This document shows, piece after piece, positions 18,045 through 25,755 of a stretch of 64,000 nucleotides of DNA. How positions within the stretch are numbered: the stretch's first letter is position 1; every line of letters starts with the position of its first letter. The position numbers and the translations under genes were made by a program. The stretch lies in the NCBI GenBank assembly GCA_016712345.1, contig JADJRH010000001.1, positions 2,356,001 through 2,420,000 of the forward strand, in the 5' to 3' direction. Under the pieces are notes generated by a model. That model saw nothing but the letters and a program-made list of their open reading frames with translations. It was not told the origin of the DNA and ran no database searches. Source of the stretch: Polyangiaceae bacterium (GTDB taxonomy: Bacteria > Myxococcota_A > Polyangia > Polyangiales > Polyangiaceae).

Positions 18045-19679
18045 ATGCGCCGCTATTCGCTTTCTGCTTCCGCCATTGTACTCACGGCCGGCTCCGTCCT
18101 TTCGGCGTGTGGGGGAGGGGATGAAACCCTTTTCACCGGGGGGAGCGGAGCAGGCTCCACATCCGCGGGAGGCGGCGGTGCCGACACTACCTCCACCGGC
18201 GGATCCGGCGGGTCTACCCAATCGCCTGTTTGCAAGCCCACCGGCGGCGGCCCCCATTGGCTGCTTGAAACTGAAACAGTCAGCTTTCAGGTGGAGTGCA
18301 TTTCAGGGCTCGATCTACCCGGGACTGACTTTGACATTTCACCCCTTCCCAGCGGCGCAACGTACAATCCCGACACCCAAACATTCACGTTTACTCCGGG
18401 GCTTGACCAAGCTCAGGTGTATAACCTTACCATCACCGTAAAAAGCACCGGTGAAACGGGAACTGTCAAGGTGGGCGTGGCAGATCACTTTTTAGACCCC
18501 GCCAATGTGCCAGTAAAAGACCCTATTTTATACACAGAAGAATATGGCCTCCCGGTGCTGTTTTTGTCACCGCCGCCACCCACCGAAGACTACTCGCCCG
18601 CAACGGTGATTTATAAAGGCCACACCTATACAGCATCGGCCAAACTGCGCGGTGCCGCGTCACTCTGGTATCCCAAAAACAGCTATACCATTGAGTTTGA
18701 TAAAGAAGACAAGTTTGACGAACCCGATGAAGCGGGAGGCTTTAAAAACAAGCGCAAAATTGTGCTTATCAGCACGTTTGACGATAACTCGTACGTTCGT
18801 CAGCGCCTCGCGTACGACCTGTGGAACAGGCTTGATAAAGGGCACCTGCAAATTCAAACCTACAGCGCCGTTGTGTACATTAATGGGCAATATTTTGGTT
18901 TATACACCGTGTCTGACCATATTGACGGCTTTTTAATGGAAGACCACGGGTATGATCAAGATGGCAATTTGTACAAGGCGGTAAACCATGACGCCAACTT
19001 TGACGTGACCTCTCCCCAAAACGGCGGCGCTCCCAAGGTCACGTTGCATGATGGGTATGTAAAGCGTGAAGGTACACCGCTTGAGGGTGAGCCCGGCGCT
19101 TTTGCCGATCTGGAAGACCTCGTTCAGTTTATCGCGACATCTCCCCAGTCAGACTTTTTATCCCAGATAGATGGTAGAATTGACAGGCGTGATTTTGAAG
19201 ACTGGTGGATCTTCGTCACGTTTACCATGGCTGATGATTCAGCCGGAAAAAACAGCTACCTCTACCATGACCCGTTAACACCCGGCGGCGTTTTTAGGTA
19301 TGCCCCGTGGGACTTTAACGCGAGTTTTGGACAAACGTGGCAAACCGCGCGCGAAGCCGCCAAAAAAACGGTGGAGTACAAAGGCAACAAGCTGTTTTCA
19401 CGCTTTTTGGCCGAGCCGACAATTGGTGATCCGCTGCGAACGCGGTACGTTGCCACGCTCCATGGGCTCTACTCAAAAGAAGCCATTATAAATATTGTAG
19501 ACAGTTACATTAAGCGCATTGATAAAAGCGCCCTACGCGACGAAGCGCGATGGGTAGACGAGTATCAAAACTATTCAGGGTGGAACTGGCGAAACGACTT
19601 TACCACCTACCAAGAAGAAGTGGTTTACCTGAAACAATGGATTAGCGACCGCTGGGATTACCAAGACGGTTTGTACTGA
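18045..19679 (+). CDS. CotH-family secreted protein kinase-like lipoprotein
   Basis: This 544-residue lipoprotein has the lipobox VLSAC (Cys22) and a Gly/Ser/Thr linker (25-60). A putative Ig-like segment (about 75-145, ending in TVKSTGETGTVKVGV) is followed by a CotH domain (about 165-540). CotH landmarks seen are the R-G and K-xx-Y-T-IEF stretch, VYINGQYFGLYTVSDHIDG, and the later YAPWDFNASFG segment that carries the metal-binding Asp. CotH proteins are atypical kinases, first known from spore coats of Bacillus; a link to myxobacterial development is possible but not shown. Repeat copy B begins 17 bp after its stop. Confidence 0.85.
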   Translation: MRRYSLSASAIVLTAGSVLSACGGGDETLFTGGSGAGSTSAGGGGADTTSTGGSGGSTQSPVCKPTGGGPHWLLETETVSFQVECISGLDLPGTDFDISPLPSGATYNPDTQTFTFTPGLDQAQVYNLTITVKSTGETGTVKVGVADHFLDPANVPVKDPILYTEEYGLPVLFLSPPPPTEDYSPATVIYKGHTYTASAKLRGAASLWYPKNSYTIEFDKEDKFDEPDEAGGFKNKRKIVLISTFDDNSYVRQRLAYDLWNRLDKGHLQIQTYSAVVYINGQYFGLYTVSDHIDGFLMEDHGYDQDGNLYKAVNHDANFDVTSPQNGGAPKVTLHDGYVKREGTPLEGEPGAFADLEDLVQFIATSPQSDFLSQIDGRIDRRDFEDWWIFVTFTMADDSAGKNSYLYHDPLTPGGVFRYAPWDFNASFGQTWQTAREAAKKTVEYKGNKLFSRFLAEPTIGDPLRTRYVATLHGLYSKEAIINIVDSYIKRIDKSALRDEARWVDEYQNYSGWNWRNDFTTYQEEVVYLKQWISDRWDYQDGLY

Positions 19680-19695
19680 CGGAGACGTCTCGCCG

Positions 19696-20190
19696 CCTGA
19701 CACGTCGTATCCACCACGGAGGACACGAGTTTCACGGAGATTTTTATATTTCGGGCTGCAATTGGCTTGCATGGTGTCGTTCCAAGACTTGTCTGAACGG
19801 CTTCTGACATCCATTGCAGCCCAACAAACAGAAATCCTCCGTGTTCCTCCGTGACCTCCTAGGTAACTTCCCTTTAGCGGAACGTTCTGCAAGGCACGGA
19901 TCCAGTCTTGTCGAGACCTTTGGGACACCCTTGCCCGTCGCCAAGCGGAAAAGCGAACAGCGTGGCGCGTCGGGTTCTCCAGATGGAGTTCTGTGGCGAG
20001 CGCAGCCACGACGAGAACGAGAGACCGGCGAGACCGGTGGATGGCGACGTGATGGACATCTCAAGTCGCCGGGCCTCCCAGAACGGGCTCTTTTCTGCTG
20101 CATCGACAACTCAACCGCAACGAGTTACTCGCCGTTCGAATGAGGCGCATGCGCCGCTGGGGAACTCCGTGTTGAACTGGGCGTAACAGG
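19696..20190 (-). repeat. Repeat element copy B (inverted relative to copy A)
   Basis: This copy lies between CCTGACACG (19696) and CGTAACAGG (20182-20190). The 324-bp core at 19851-20174 matches the reverse complement of 9566-9890 with about four differences. The hairpin part (about 19715-19855) has the same arms, GGCTGCAAT and ATTGCAGCC, but its loop of about 60 bp is unrelated to that of copy A. The whole CotH-to-lipoprotein gap is filled by this element. Confidence 0.8.
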
Positions 20191-20237
20191 TATCCAAGCG
20201 TTTCAGGTCGTTGCGGGACGTTTCCGGTGGCGGGACG

Positions 20238-21155
20238 CTATTTGGAAGGGACGCGGCCGGCGAGCTTCTCTGCGCGCTCGTTGGCTTCTTTTTCAAGCTT
20301 GGCAAGGTCTTCAGGTTTTTTGGGCTTTACCGTGAACTCGGCGCCACCCTCCACCTCTTTTGATTCTACCGTGGTGTCTTTTAATACAACCGGACACCTA
20401 CCAAACCCGCCTCCACCGCTGCCGTCACCCTTGTGAACAACGTCATTTGGGTCTTTTTTAGAAGCTTCGACCAAAAACTTGCCACGCTCTCTGATTTCTT
20501 TTGTTTTTGCTTCATCCTTGGCAGTGACAGTGACAATCACCGCGTCTTTGGCGGCTTTTACTGCGGTGACAGCACCGTCGACTGAACTTGGACAGTGCGC
20601 CATTTTTCCCTGACCGGCCTCTTTGGCTCCAGGCTGACCCATTTCTTGAAGGCGTTCGCGCGACTCGCGACGAAGCCAGTCTACTTGAGCGGCGTCTTTG
20701 GCCTTGACGGTGATCTTTGACCCACCGTCCACGTCGGCAACCTCAATAGAAGTGTTTCGGTTGACAACAGGGCACCGTCCAAACGCACCGCCCCCGCCCC
20801 CACTGCCATCGTGTTTGCCACCCGCTGCTTCATTTTTGGAGGCGTCTGCCTGGAATTTGGCGCGCTCGCGAATGTCTTTTACCTTGGATTCGTCTTTGGC
20901 AGTGACGGTAACAACCACTCCACCTTCCACATCTTGAATATCGGTGGTGGCACCGTCTACCGCAGTGGGACAGCGTGCCATCATCCCCTTTTCGGCGGTG
21001 GGTTTTGATGACGGGACGGCGGTGGCCGGGGGCTTAACCGCCGACGCGCTCGCCGTGGCTTTTGCGGTGGACGCCGGGTCGACACCTGATTTGGAATCAC
21101 CGCAACCCGCCGCAAAAACAAGGGCCGCACACGCCCAGAGAATCTGACGTTTCAC
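20238..21155 (-). CDS. Lipoprotein built of four CP-repeat units
   Basis: This 305-residue protein uses a GTG at 21155, 6 nt after AGGGAGA and directly before a signal peptide with lipobox FAAGC. The longer frame to 21191 would place the ribosome site inside the gene. The mature part has four units of about 65 residues, each opening with a CP pair and carrying a VxVTAKD-like strand followed by a charged helix (ERAKF, RESRE, ERGKF, KEANE). Units 1 and 3 resemble each other, as do 2 and 4 (both FGRCPVV), so a two-unit block was duplicated. Linkers are Gly-rich. The function is unknown; each unit offers only one Cys. Confidence 0.8.
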   Translation of the reverse strand: MKRQILWACAALVFAAGCGDSKSGVDPASTAKATASASAVKPPATAVPSSKPTAEKGMMARCPTAVDGATTDIQDVEGGVVVTVTAKDESKVKDIRERAKFQADASKNEAAGGKHDGSGGGGGAFGRCPVVNRNTSIEVADVDGGSKITVKAKDAAQVDWLRRESRERLQEMGQPGAKEAGQGKMAHCPSSVDGAVTAVKAAKDAVIVTVTAKDEAKTKEIRERGKFLVEASKKDPNDVVHKGDGSGGGGFGRCPVVLKDTTVESKEVEGGAEFTVKPKKPEDLAKLEKEANERAEKLAGRVPSK

Positions 21156-21191
21156 AGTTGTTCTCCCTGCTGGTAGAGCGACGTTTATCAT

Positions 21192-21296
21192 AGAGTGCAG
21201 TTCGGCGGCCGATCAATTTGGGCCACCCGCAATGCACTCTGCACACTATTTTTTAATGACCGGTGGATCTCCATGTGGGCAACCCGGCCACCGGTC
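21192..21296. terminator. Two inverted repeats downstream of the TonB receptor gene
   Basis: AGAGTGCA (21192-21199) pairs with TGCACTCT (21233-21240), and GACCGGTGG (21258-21266) pairs with CCACCGGTC (21288-21296). They lie just after the stop of the minus-strand receptor gene and may end its transcript. No T run follows on the minus strand. Confidence 0.4.
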
Positions 21297-21301
21297 GCGT
21301 T

Positions 21302-23623
21302 TTAGCGCGCGCCGTAGGTATATCGAACGCCGGCAATGATTTGCCTAAATCCGGCGGGGAAAATGCCGTCGGGCCGTCGACTCACAATATAGGGTGAATC
21401 AAGCACATTTTTAATGGCGAGTGTGGCGCCGATGCCCGAGGTTGAATGGGTATAACGGAGTGAAAGGTCGAGTGTTGAATAGGCAGGTACCTGACCGATT
21501 CTACCCGATGGGTCTTCTTTGGTAGTGGCGGCATCGTCGGCGAATTGAGGAGCTACGAAATTGAATGCGGCCTGTGCTCCAATACCAAACGGATGTTCGA
21601 TATCTAAAACAGCCGATGCCGTGAGCGGCGGTGCGTAGGGCAGAGGCCGCCCGTCGTCGTCGCCTCCAGCAAAAACGGCCGATAGAAACGTGGCGCTGCC
21701 CAATAACTCCACTGAAAGGGGCCAATGAAAGGCAGCCCCCACGTCGGCGCGAACCTGGGTTTCAACCCCCAGGTGGCGCGTGCGACCGGCATTGGCGAGA
21801 TCGGTTGTGGCGCTTCCAATCCGCGCAACGGGGATAATTTGGTTTTCAAAGTTGGATAAGAAAAACGTTGCTTCGGCCCTCAGATAGCGAAAGGGCTTTA
21901 CCCGAAGCCCCACTTCGTAATGAATGGCGCGCTCGGGACTGAGCTGCTCATCAATGCCATTTTCAGTGATTGCGGTGGTGAGGCGCGGAGGAGCAAAGCC
22001 AACATGAATGCCGCCGAATCCGTGCAAATCAGGTGTGCCAATTACCATTCCAATGCCGGGAATGGGTGCAACAAGGGTGCTGTTACCGGAAATGGCCACT
22101 TCAGTGGGCGTGTTATTGACCAATGCAGTGTGAATATCGCGTTGGGAATTGGCAATTTCCAATCTGAAACCCGGCGTTACAAGGAGATTGTCGGTTACCG
22201 AAATGGCATCTTGAACGTAGGCTGCAACGGCGAACGTGTGACTGTTTTCGTCACTTTGAAGTTCACCGGTTTCGGCAAGGAGGTTGTCTGCGGCGCGCAG
22301 AGTTCGATGAGCCGTTTCACCCAAAACGCGTATTCCAGCTTCGAGCGAGTGGCGAATGGAGGCTGTTGTAAACGTTGTTTTTAGGCGCGGTTCAATGCCA
22401 AACACCCAATAGCTGCGATCACGGAGTGAAAGTGTGTTGCGAAAATAAATGGCCGCACCGGGAGCGGTGATGTCTCCACTGATACGCTGATATGCAATGC
22501 CGGGCTCGGCAATGCGATCATAATCTTGCCTGCGCCATAACCGCGACGTGTGAGTGATATACCCAATGGTTGTGACTTCTGTGCCGCTGTTGGAAGAGTA
22601 TTTGTGCGTGATGGATCCATCGATATGACGGACCGATATTCGGTCAAACGGCGATAAGGTGGGCCGGCGAGGATCGTTTTCAAACATGGCCCGAGTGAGA
22701 CCCAAGTCAGACGATGTGGCGGCCTCTTCGTGATAAGCCGCTTTGGCCGACAGTTCGTGATTGTCGGATATTGAAGTGGCTAGTTTGAGCAATGCGTCGG
22801 TGGCAAACGACCCTTCGTCGCGCGCACCGTCGGCTCGTTTGCCAAACACTTGGGCCAGATAACGGATGTTTTTAAACGAATCACCGTATCGGCCGAGCAG
22901 CTCAAACTGGCCTGGATAACCGCCGTTTAACCAAACATAGGCGCGCCGACTTTCAGGCGCTGCGTGGGTTAAAAAGTGGACCACACCGCCTATGGTTTGC
23001 GGGCCATATAAAATGCTGCCGCTTCCTTTAACAACTTCAATGCCGCGAATGCGCTCAAAAGGGGTTGCGTAGTAGAGATCGGGCTCACCGTAAGGGTTAT
23101 TTGAAACGGGAACACCGTCTTCGAGAACAAGCACTCTGCGGCCGCGGGTACCGTCCAATCCGCGAATGCTGATATCAAGTCTCATTCCGGCGCCGGGTTC
23201 TTGGCGGGCCACAATTCCCGGAACGCGACGCAAGAGTTCAGCGGCGTCAAACGGTTGGGCGCGCGCAATGTCTTTGGCCCCCACAAGTTGGCCTGAACCG
23301 GGCACTTTTTGAAGCGCGTCAATGGAGTTGCCAATAACTTTTACGTCGATTGTTTTTGCGTCGGCCGCGGCACCCGACTTGTCCGTTAATTCAGTCTTGG
23401 GCTCGCCCTCGGGTGTTTGATTGGGCTGATTCTTTGGCGGTTGTGGGGAGTTTGAAGTGGAGTTGGGAGGAGTGGAGTTGGGAGGAGTGGAGTTGGGAGG
23501 AGTGGAGTTGGGAGGAGTGGAGTTGGGAGGTGCGTTTTGGGCGCTTGCGGGGGGTGTATACAAGGCCGCAAATGTGTGTACACAAACGCCGAAAAAAACC
23601 GGGCGGAGCGGGCGGGCTTTCAT
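21302..23623 (-). CDS. TonB-dependent outer-membrane receptor (FecA-like)
   Basis: This is a 773-residue protein counted from the ATG at 23623. That start overlaps the upstream lipoprotein stop (ATGA) and gives a signal peptide ending ASAQ. After it comes a low-complexity stretch with five NSTPP units encoded by a 15-bp tandem repeat. The plug domain (about 85-200) has RRVPGIVARQEPGAG, SIRGLDG, VPVSNNPYGEPD and VKGSGSILYGPQTIGG, which resembles FecA-type siderophore or metal-chelate receptors. The remaining 550 residues form the barrel and end in an aromatic-rich strand near the C terminus. The substrate is not readable from sequence. Position downstream of MoSto genes suggests a metal oxyanion or its chelate; that is inference. 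Confidence 0.92.
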   Translation of the reverse strand: MKARPLRPVFFGVCVHTFAALYTPPASAQNAPPNSTPPNSTPPNSTPPNSTPPNSTSNSPQPPKNQPNQTPEGEPKTELTDKSGAAADAKTIDVKVIGNSIDALQKVPGSGQLVGAKDIARAQPFDAAELLRRVPGIVARQEPGAGMRLDISIRGLDGTRGRRVLVLEDGVPVSNNPYGEPDLYYATPFERIRGIEVVKGSGSILYGPQTIGGVVHFLTHAAPESRRAYVWLNGGYPGQFELLGRYGDSFKNIRYLAQVFGKRADGARDEGSFATDALLKLATSISDNHELSAKAAYHEEAATSSDLGLTRAMFENDPRRPTLSPFDRISVRHIDGSITHKYSSNSGTEVTTIGYITHTSRLWRRQDYDRIAEPGIAYQRISGDITAPGAAIYFRNTLSLRDRSYWVFGIEPRLKTTFTTASIRHSLEAGIRVLGETAHRTLRAADNLLAETGELQSDENSHTFAVAAYVQDAISVTDNLLVTPGFRLEIANSQRDIHTALVNNTPTEVAISGNSTLVAPIPGIGMVIGTPDLHGFGGIHVGFAPPRLTTAITENGIDEQLSPERAIHYEVGLRVKPFRYLRAEATFFLSNFENQIIPVARIGSATTDLANAGRTRHLGVETQVRADVGAAFHWPLSVELLGSATFLSAVFAGGDDDGRPLPYAPPLTASAVLDIEHPFGIGAQAAFNFVAPQFADDAATTKEDPSGRIGQVPAYSTLDLSLRYTHSTSGIGATLAIKNVLDSPYIVSRRPDGIFPAGFRQIIAGVRYTYGAR

Positions 23624-24018
23624 GGCGCTTTGCAAACACCCTTGTTGTTGCAGCCCGGTGAAGGTGATGGGCAATCGGTGTCGCTTTCACACGGCAAGGT
23701 GCACTTTGGACCTTTACTTGTGTAGTTAAAACAAAGGCCGGTTTCACAATCGGAGTTTTGAGTGCAATTGTCCATAAACGCGGCGAGTTCACTACCGCCC
23801 GTGCCACCTTGGCCTATTGTGAGCCCCGGTACCGACCCGCAATACGCGCACTCGCCATACGCGTCGGCGTCCACATCACATGCCGCAAAACCGGGCTGTC
23901 CGTTATCGCAGGTGCACGCCATATAATCGCCTTCATAACAGGCTTGTTTGGGCGAACAGCCAATCAGCAACAAAAGCGTGAACAATGTTGTGCAAGTCAC
24001 TTGCAGCCCGAAATACAT
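23620..24018 (-). CDS. Small Cys-rich lipoprotein coupled to TonB receptor
   Basis: This 132-residue protein starts at the ATG at 24018 and has a signal peptide with lipobox LLIGC (Cys21). The mature part is rich in cysteines, with patterns such as CYEGDYMACTC, CAYCG and two CxxDxDC-like knots near the end. These are typical of myxobacterial surface lipoproteins stabilised by disulfides. The start codon and a GGAG ribosome site lie inside repeat element C; the frame also runs 20 codons further upstream through the repeat. The stop overlaps the TonB receptor start, so the two are translationally coupled and may form an outer-membrane receptor pair. Confidence 0.8.
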   Translation of the reverse strand: MYFGLQVTCTTLFTLLLLIGCSPKQACYEGDYMACTCDNGQPGFAACDVDADAYGECAYCGSVPGLTIGQGGTGGSELAAFMDNCTQNSDCETGLCFNYTSKGPKCTLPCESDTDCPSPSPGCNNKGVCKAP

Positions 24019-24092
24019 AAAACTCCGTGTTCCTCTGTGTTCTCCGTGATTCCGTGTTGAAATCTCGGGTTCAGGCATTGAGAGGTGTCAGG
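23998..24092 (-). repeat. Repeat element copy C (one arm only)
   Basis: Read on the minus strand it begins with CCTGACACC, then TCAACACGGAATCACGGAG-like arm sequence, and ends in GGGCTGCAAG, the same order as the arms of copies A and B. The core and second arm are missing. It provides the ribosome site and ATG of the lipoprotein gene at 24018. Confidence 0.65.
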
Positions 24093-24117
24093 TTTTTCTA
24101 AGCCTTCAAGCGCGCTG

Positions 24118-24915
24118 CTAATCTTGATAGATGATTGTGCCCACGTCTTCACCGTTGAGGGCGCGCGTGACATTGCCTCGCACAAGGCCGTTGATGATTT
24201 GAAGCTCTTTGCAGAAGCGGGAGCGCGTTAGATATTCAATCACAACGCGTTCAAGCACCAAGTCGGGCAGGTTTGACTTGAGGAGTTCACGCGCGCCGAT
24301 TTTGGCAATATGGGTTGCACCGCGATTCTTTTTTGGGTCGTCGGTATAAAGGCCTTCTTCATCTTTAATAAAAAGCGCTCGTTTGGCGCCTAATACTTCT
24401 GCCGATAAAAACACACCGGCGTCCGTGCGGTGTTGTGGAATACGGCCTGTTTCGGTTGGTTTTTCCCAATAACCAAAAGGTGGCATTCCCGTCATGATCG
24501 GAATGCAACCGAGCCTGAAATAAAGGGGCAACTTTTCAAAGTCGTCGTGAAGCATAAAAATGCCGCCGTGCCGCGCGAGAAGCATTTGAAGCATGCGCGC
24601 GTTTTGACGGGGCACATACCCACCGAGTGCTGCGAGAACGCCCGTTGGCAACTCCAGGTCGGAAGCGACAGAATAGATGTGTCGAGCGCGTGTGCCGCCG
24701 CCGCAACACACAAGGAGTTTATGGTTGTCTTTGGCCAACACCAATTCATCCATAATGGGAAAGAGCGCTGCACGGCCTCGATCCATAATGCTCTGGCCGC
24801 CCACTTTGAGCACCTTCACATCGGGCATCATGGCTTCAGGTTGGTAGTTAATTCCGGGAGCGGCGCTGTCTGTCAGGGTGGCCCCGGCGAGAGAACTTTC
24901 AATGGTGCTTCGCAT
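24118..24915 (-). CDS. mosB: Molybdenum storage protein subunit (MosB-like)
   Basis: This is a 265-residue amino-acid-kinase-family protein. I use the ATG at 24915, 9 nt after GAGGA, which overlaps the upstream stop; the frame opens at a TTG 9 nt earlier. It follows the MoSto beta pattern: VLKVGGQSIMDRGR, CGGGTRARH, LPTGVLAALGG, IMTGMPPFGYWE, HRTDAG, KDEEGLYTDDP, and INGLVRGNVTRAL near the end. In Azotobacter the alpha/beta cage stores molybdate as polyoxometalate clusters using ATP, and tungstate can replace molybdate. Its paralogue lies directly upstream, as expected for a hetero-oligomer. A plain UMP kinase is less likely because of the long matching C-terminal half and the pairing. Confidence 0.85.
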   Translation of the reverse strand: MRSTIESSLAGATLTDSAAPGINYQPEAMMPDVKVLKVGGQSIMDRGRAALFPIMDELVLAKDNHKLLVCCGGGTRARHIYSVASDLELPTGVLAALGGYVPRQNARMLQMLLARHGGIFMLHDDFEKLPLYFRLGCIPIMTGMPPFGYWEKPTETGRIPQHRTDAGVFLSAEVLGAKRALFIKDEEGLYTDDPKKNRGATHIAKIGARELLKSNLPDLVLERVVIEYLTRSRFCKELQIINGLVRGNVTRALNGEDVGTIIYQD

Positions 24916-24927
24916 AACAACCAATCC

Positions 24928-25755
24928 TCAGTTTTTGGTAATGACGGTGCCTACGTCTTCACCCGCGAGGGCGCGCGCAAGGTTGCCTTTTACAAGGCCG
25001 TTGACGATTTGTACGCGTTTGACGTGGCGGGCCGTTTTCCAGGAGGAAAATAGGAGTTTGTCTAAGATGAGTTCACTTGGCATGTTGGCCAAGAGATCAT
25101 GGAGGGTTGTTTTTTCAATGAGGGTTGCGCTCTTGTTTTTCTTTGGGTCGCTCGTGTAAAGGCCGTCTTCGTCTTTGACGAAAACAATCCGCTCCATTCC
25201 GAGCACTTCCGCGTGAATAAACAAGCCAAAATCGGAGCCGTGGGCCGGAAGTGGGCCACCTTCAGGCGGAGGTTCCCAAAAGTGATAAGGTGGAATGCTA
25301 ATGACAATGGGTAACATTCCGCTTTCGAGATAAAGCGGCAGTTCCCAAAAGTGTTCACGCTGCATAACAATGGAGCGGTGTTTGGCGAGGAGCGCGTTTA
25401 AGAAAACCGCATTGGCTTCTTCCATTGCGCCCACGAGCTGCGCAATGCCGCCAGTGGGAATGCCAAGGTCAAGCGCTATTGAAAGGGTGTGTCTGACGCG
25501 GGTTCCACCGCCCACTCCCAAGATGACTTTGTGTTTGCCGGCAATTTCTGAAAGCTCTTCAACGAGGGGCAACACCGCTTCTCGCCCGCGATCGAAGATG
25601 GATTGCCCGCCGATTCCAACAAGGGTGACGTTGGGCAAAATGGACAGTTCACGGTCTGAATGGGTGCGTGCGATGGTGCGCTGATCCACAAGTGATTCAC
25701 GCATTAACTTTGATTCGATATGCGTGCGGCCGTCGCCGGTTACAAATTCACTCAC
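24928..25755 (-). CDS. mosA: Molybdenum storage protein subunit (MosA/MosB-like paralogue)
   Basis: This 275-residue paralogue of the downstream gene starts at a GTG 6 nt after AAGGAGG. The GTG overlaps the stop of the ECF-like gene (GTGA), so translation is coupled. Matching blocks are VGIGGQSIFDRGRE, GVGGGTRVRH, LGIPTGG, IPPYHFWEPP, KDEDGLYTSDPKK and VQIVNGLVKGNLARAL. The HRTDAG motif of the partner is here HGSDFG, and the GAP/GM region is also altered, so the two subunits are likely specialised. Which one corresponds to Azotobacter alpha is not certain; the mosA symbol rests mainly on its being the second subunit. Confidence 0.8.
   Translation of the reverse strand: MSEFVTGDGRTHIESKLMRESLVDQRTIARTHSDRELSILPNVTLVGIGGQSIFDRGREAVLPLVEELSEIAGKHKVILGVGGGTRVRHTLSIALDLGIPTGGIAQLVGAMEEANAVFLNALLAKHRSIVMQREHFWELPLYLESGMLPIVISIPPYHFWEPPPEGGPLPAHGSDFGLFIHAEVLGMERIVFVKDEDGLYTSDPKKNKSATLIEKTTLHDLLANMPSELILDKLLFSSWKTARHVKRVQIVNGLVKGNLARALAGEDVGTVITKN

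Noticed and set aside
23457..23533. Repeats that might be a CRISPR array
   Set aside because: Units are 15 bp in direct tandem with no spacers and encode NSTPP in the receptor gene.
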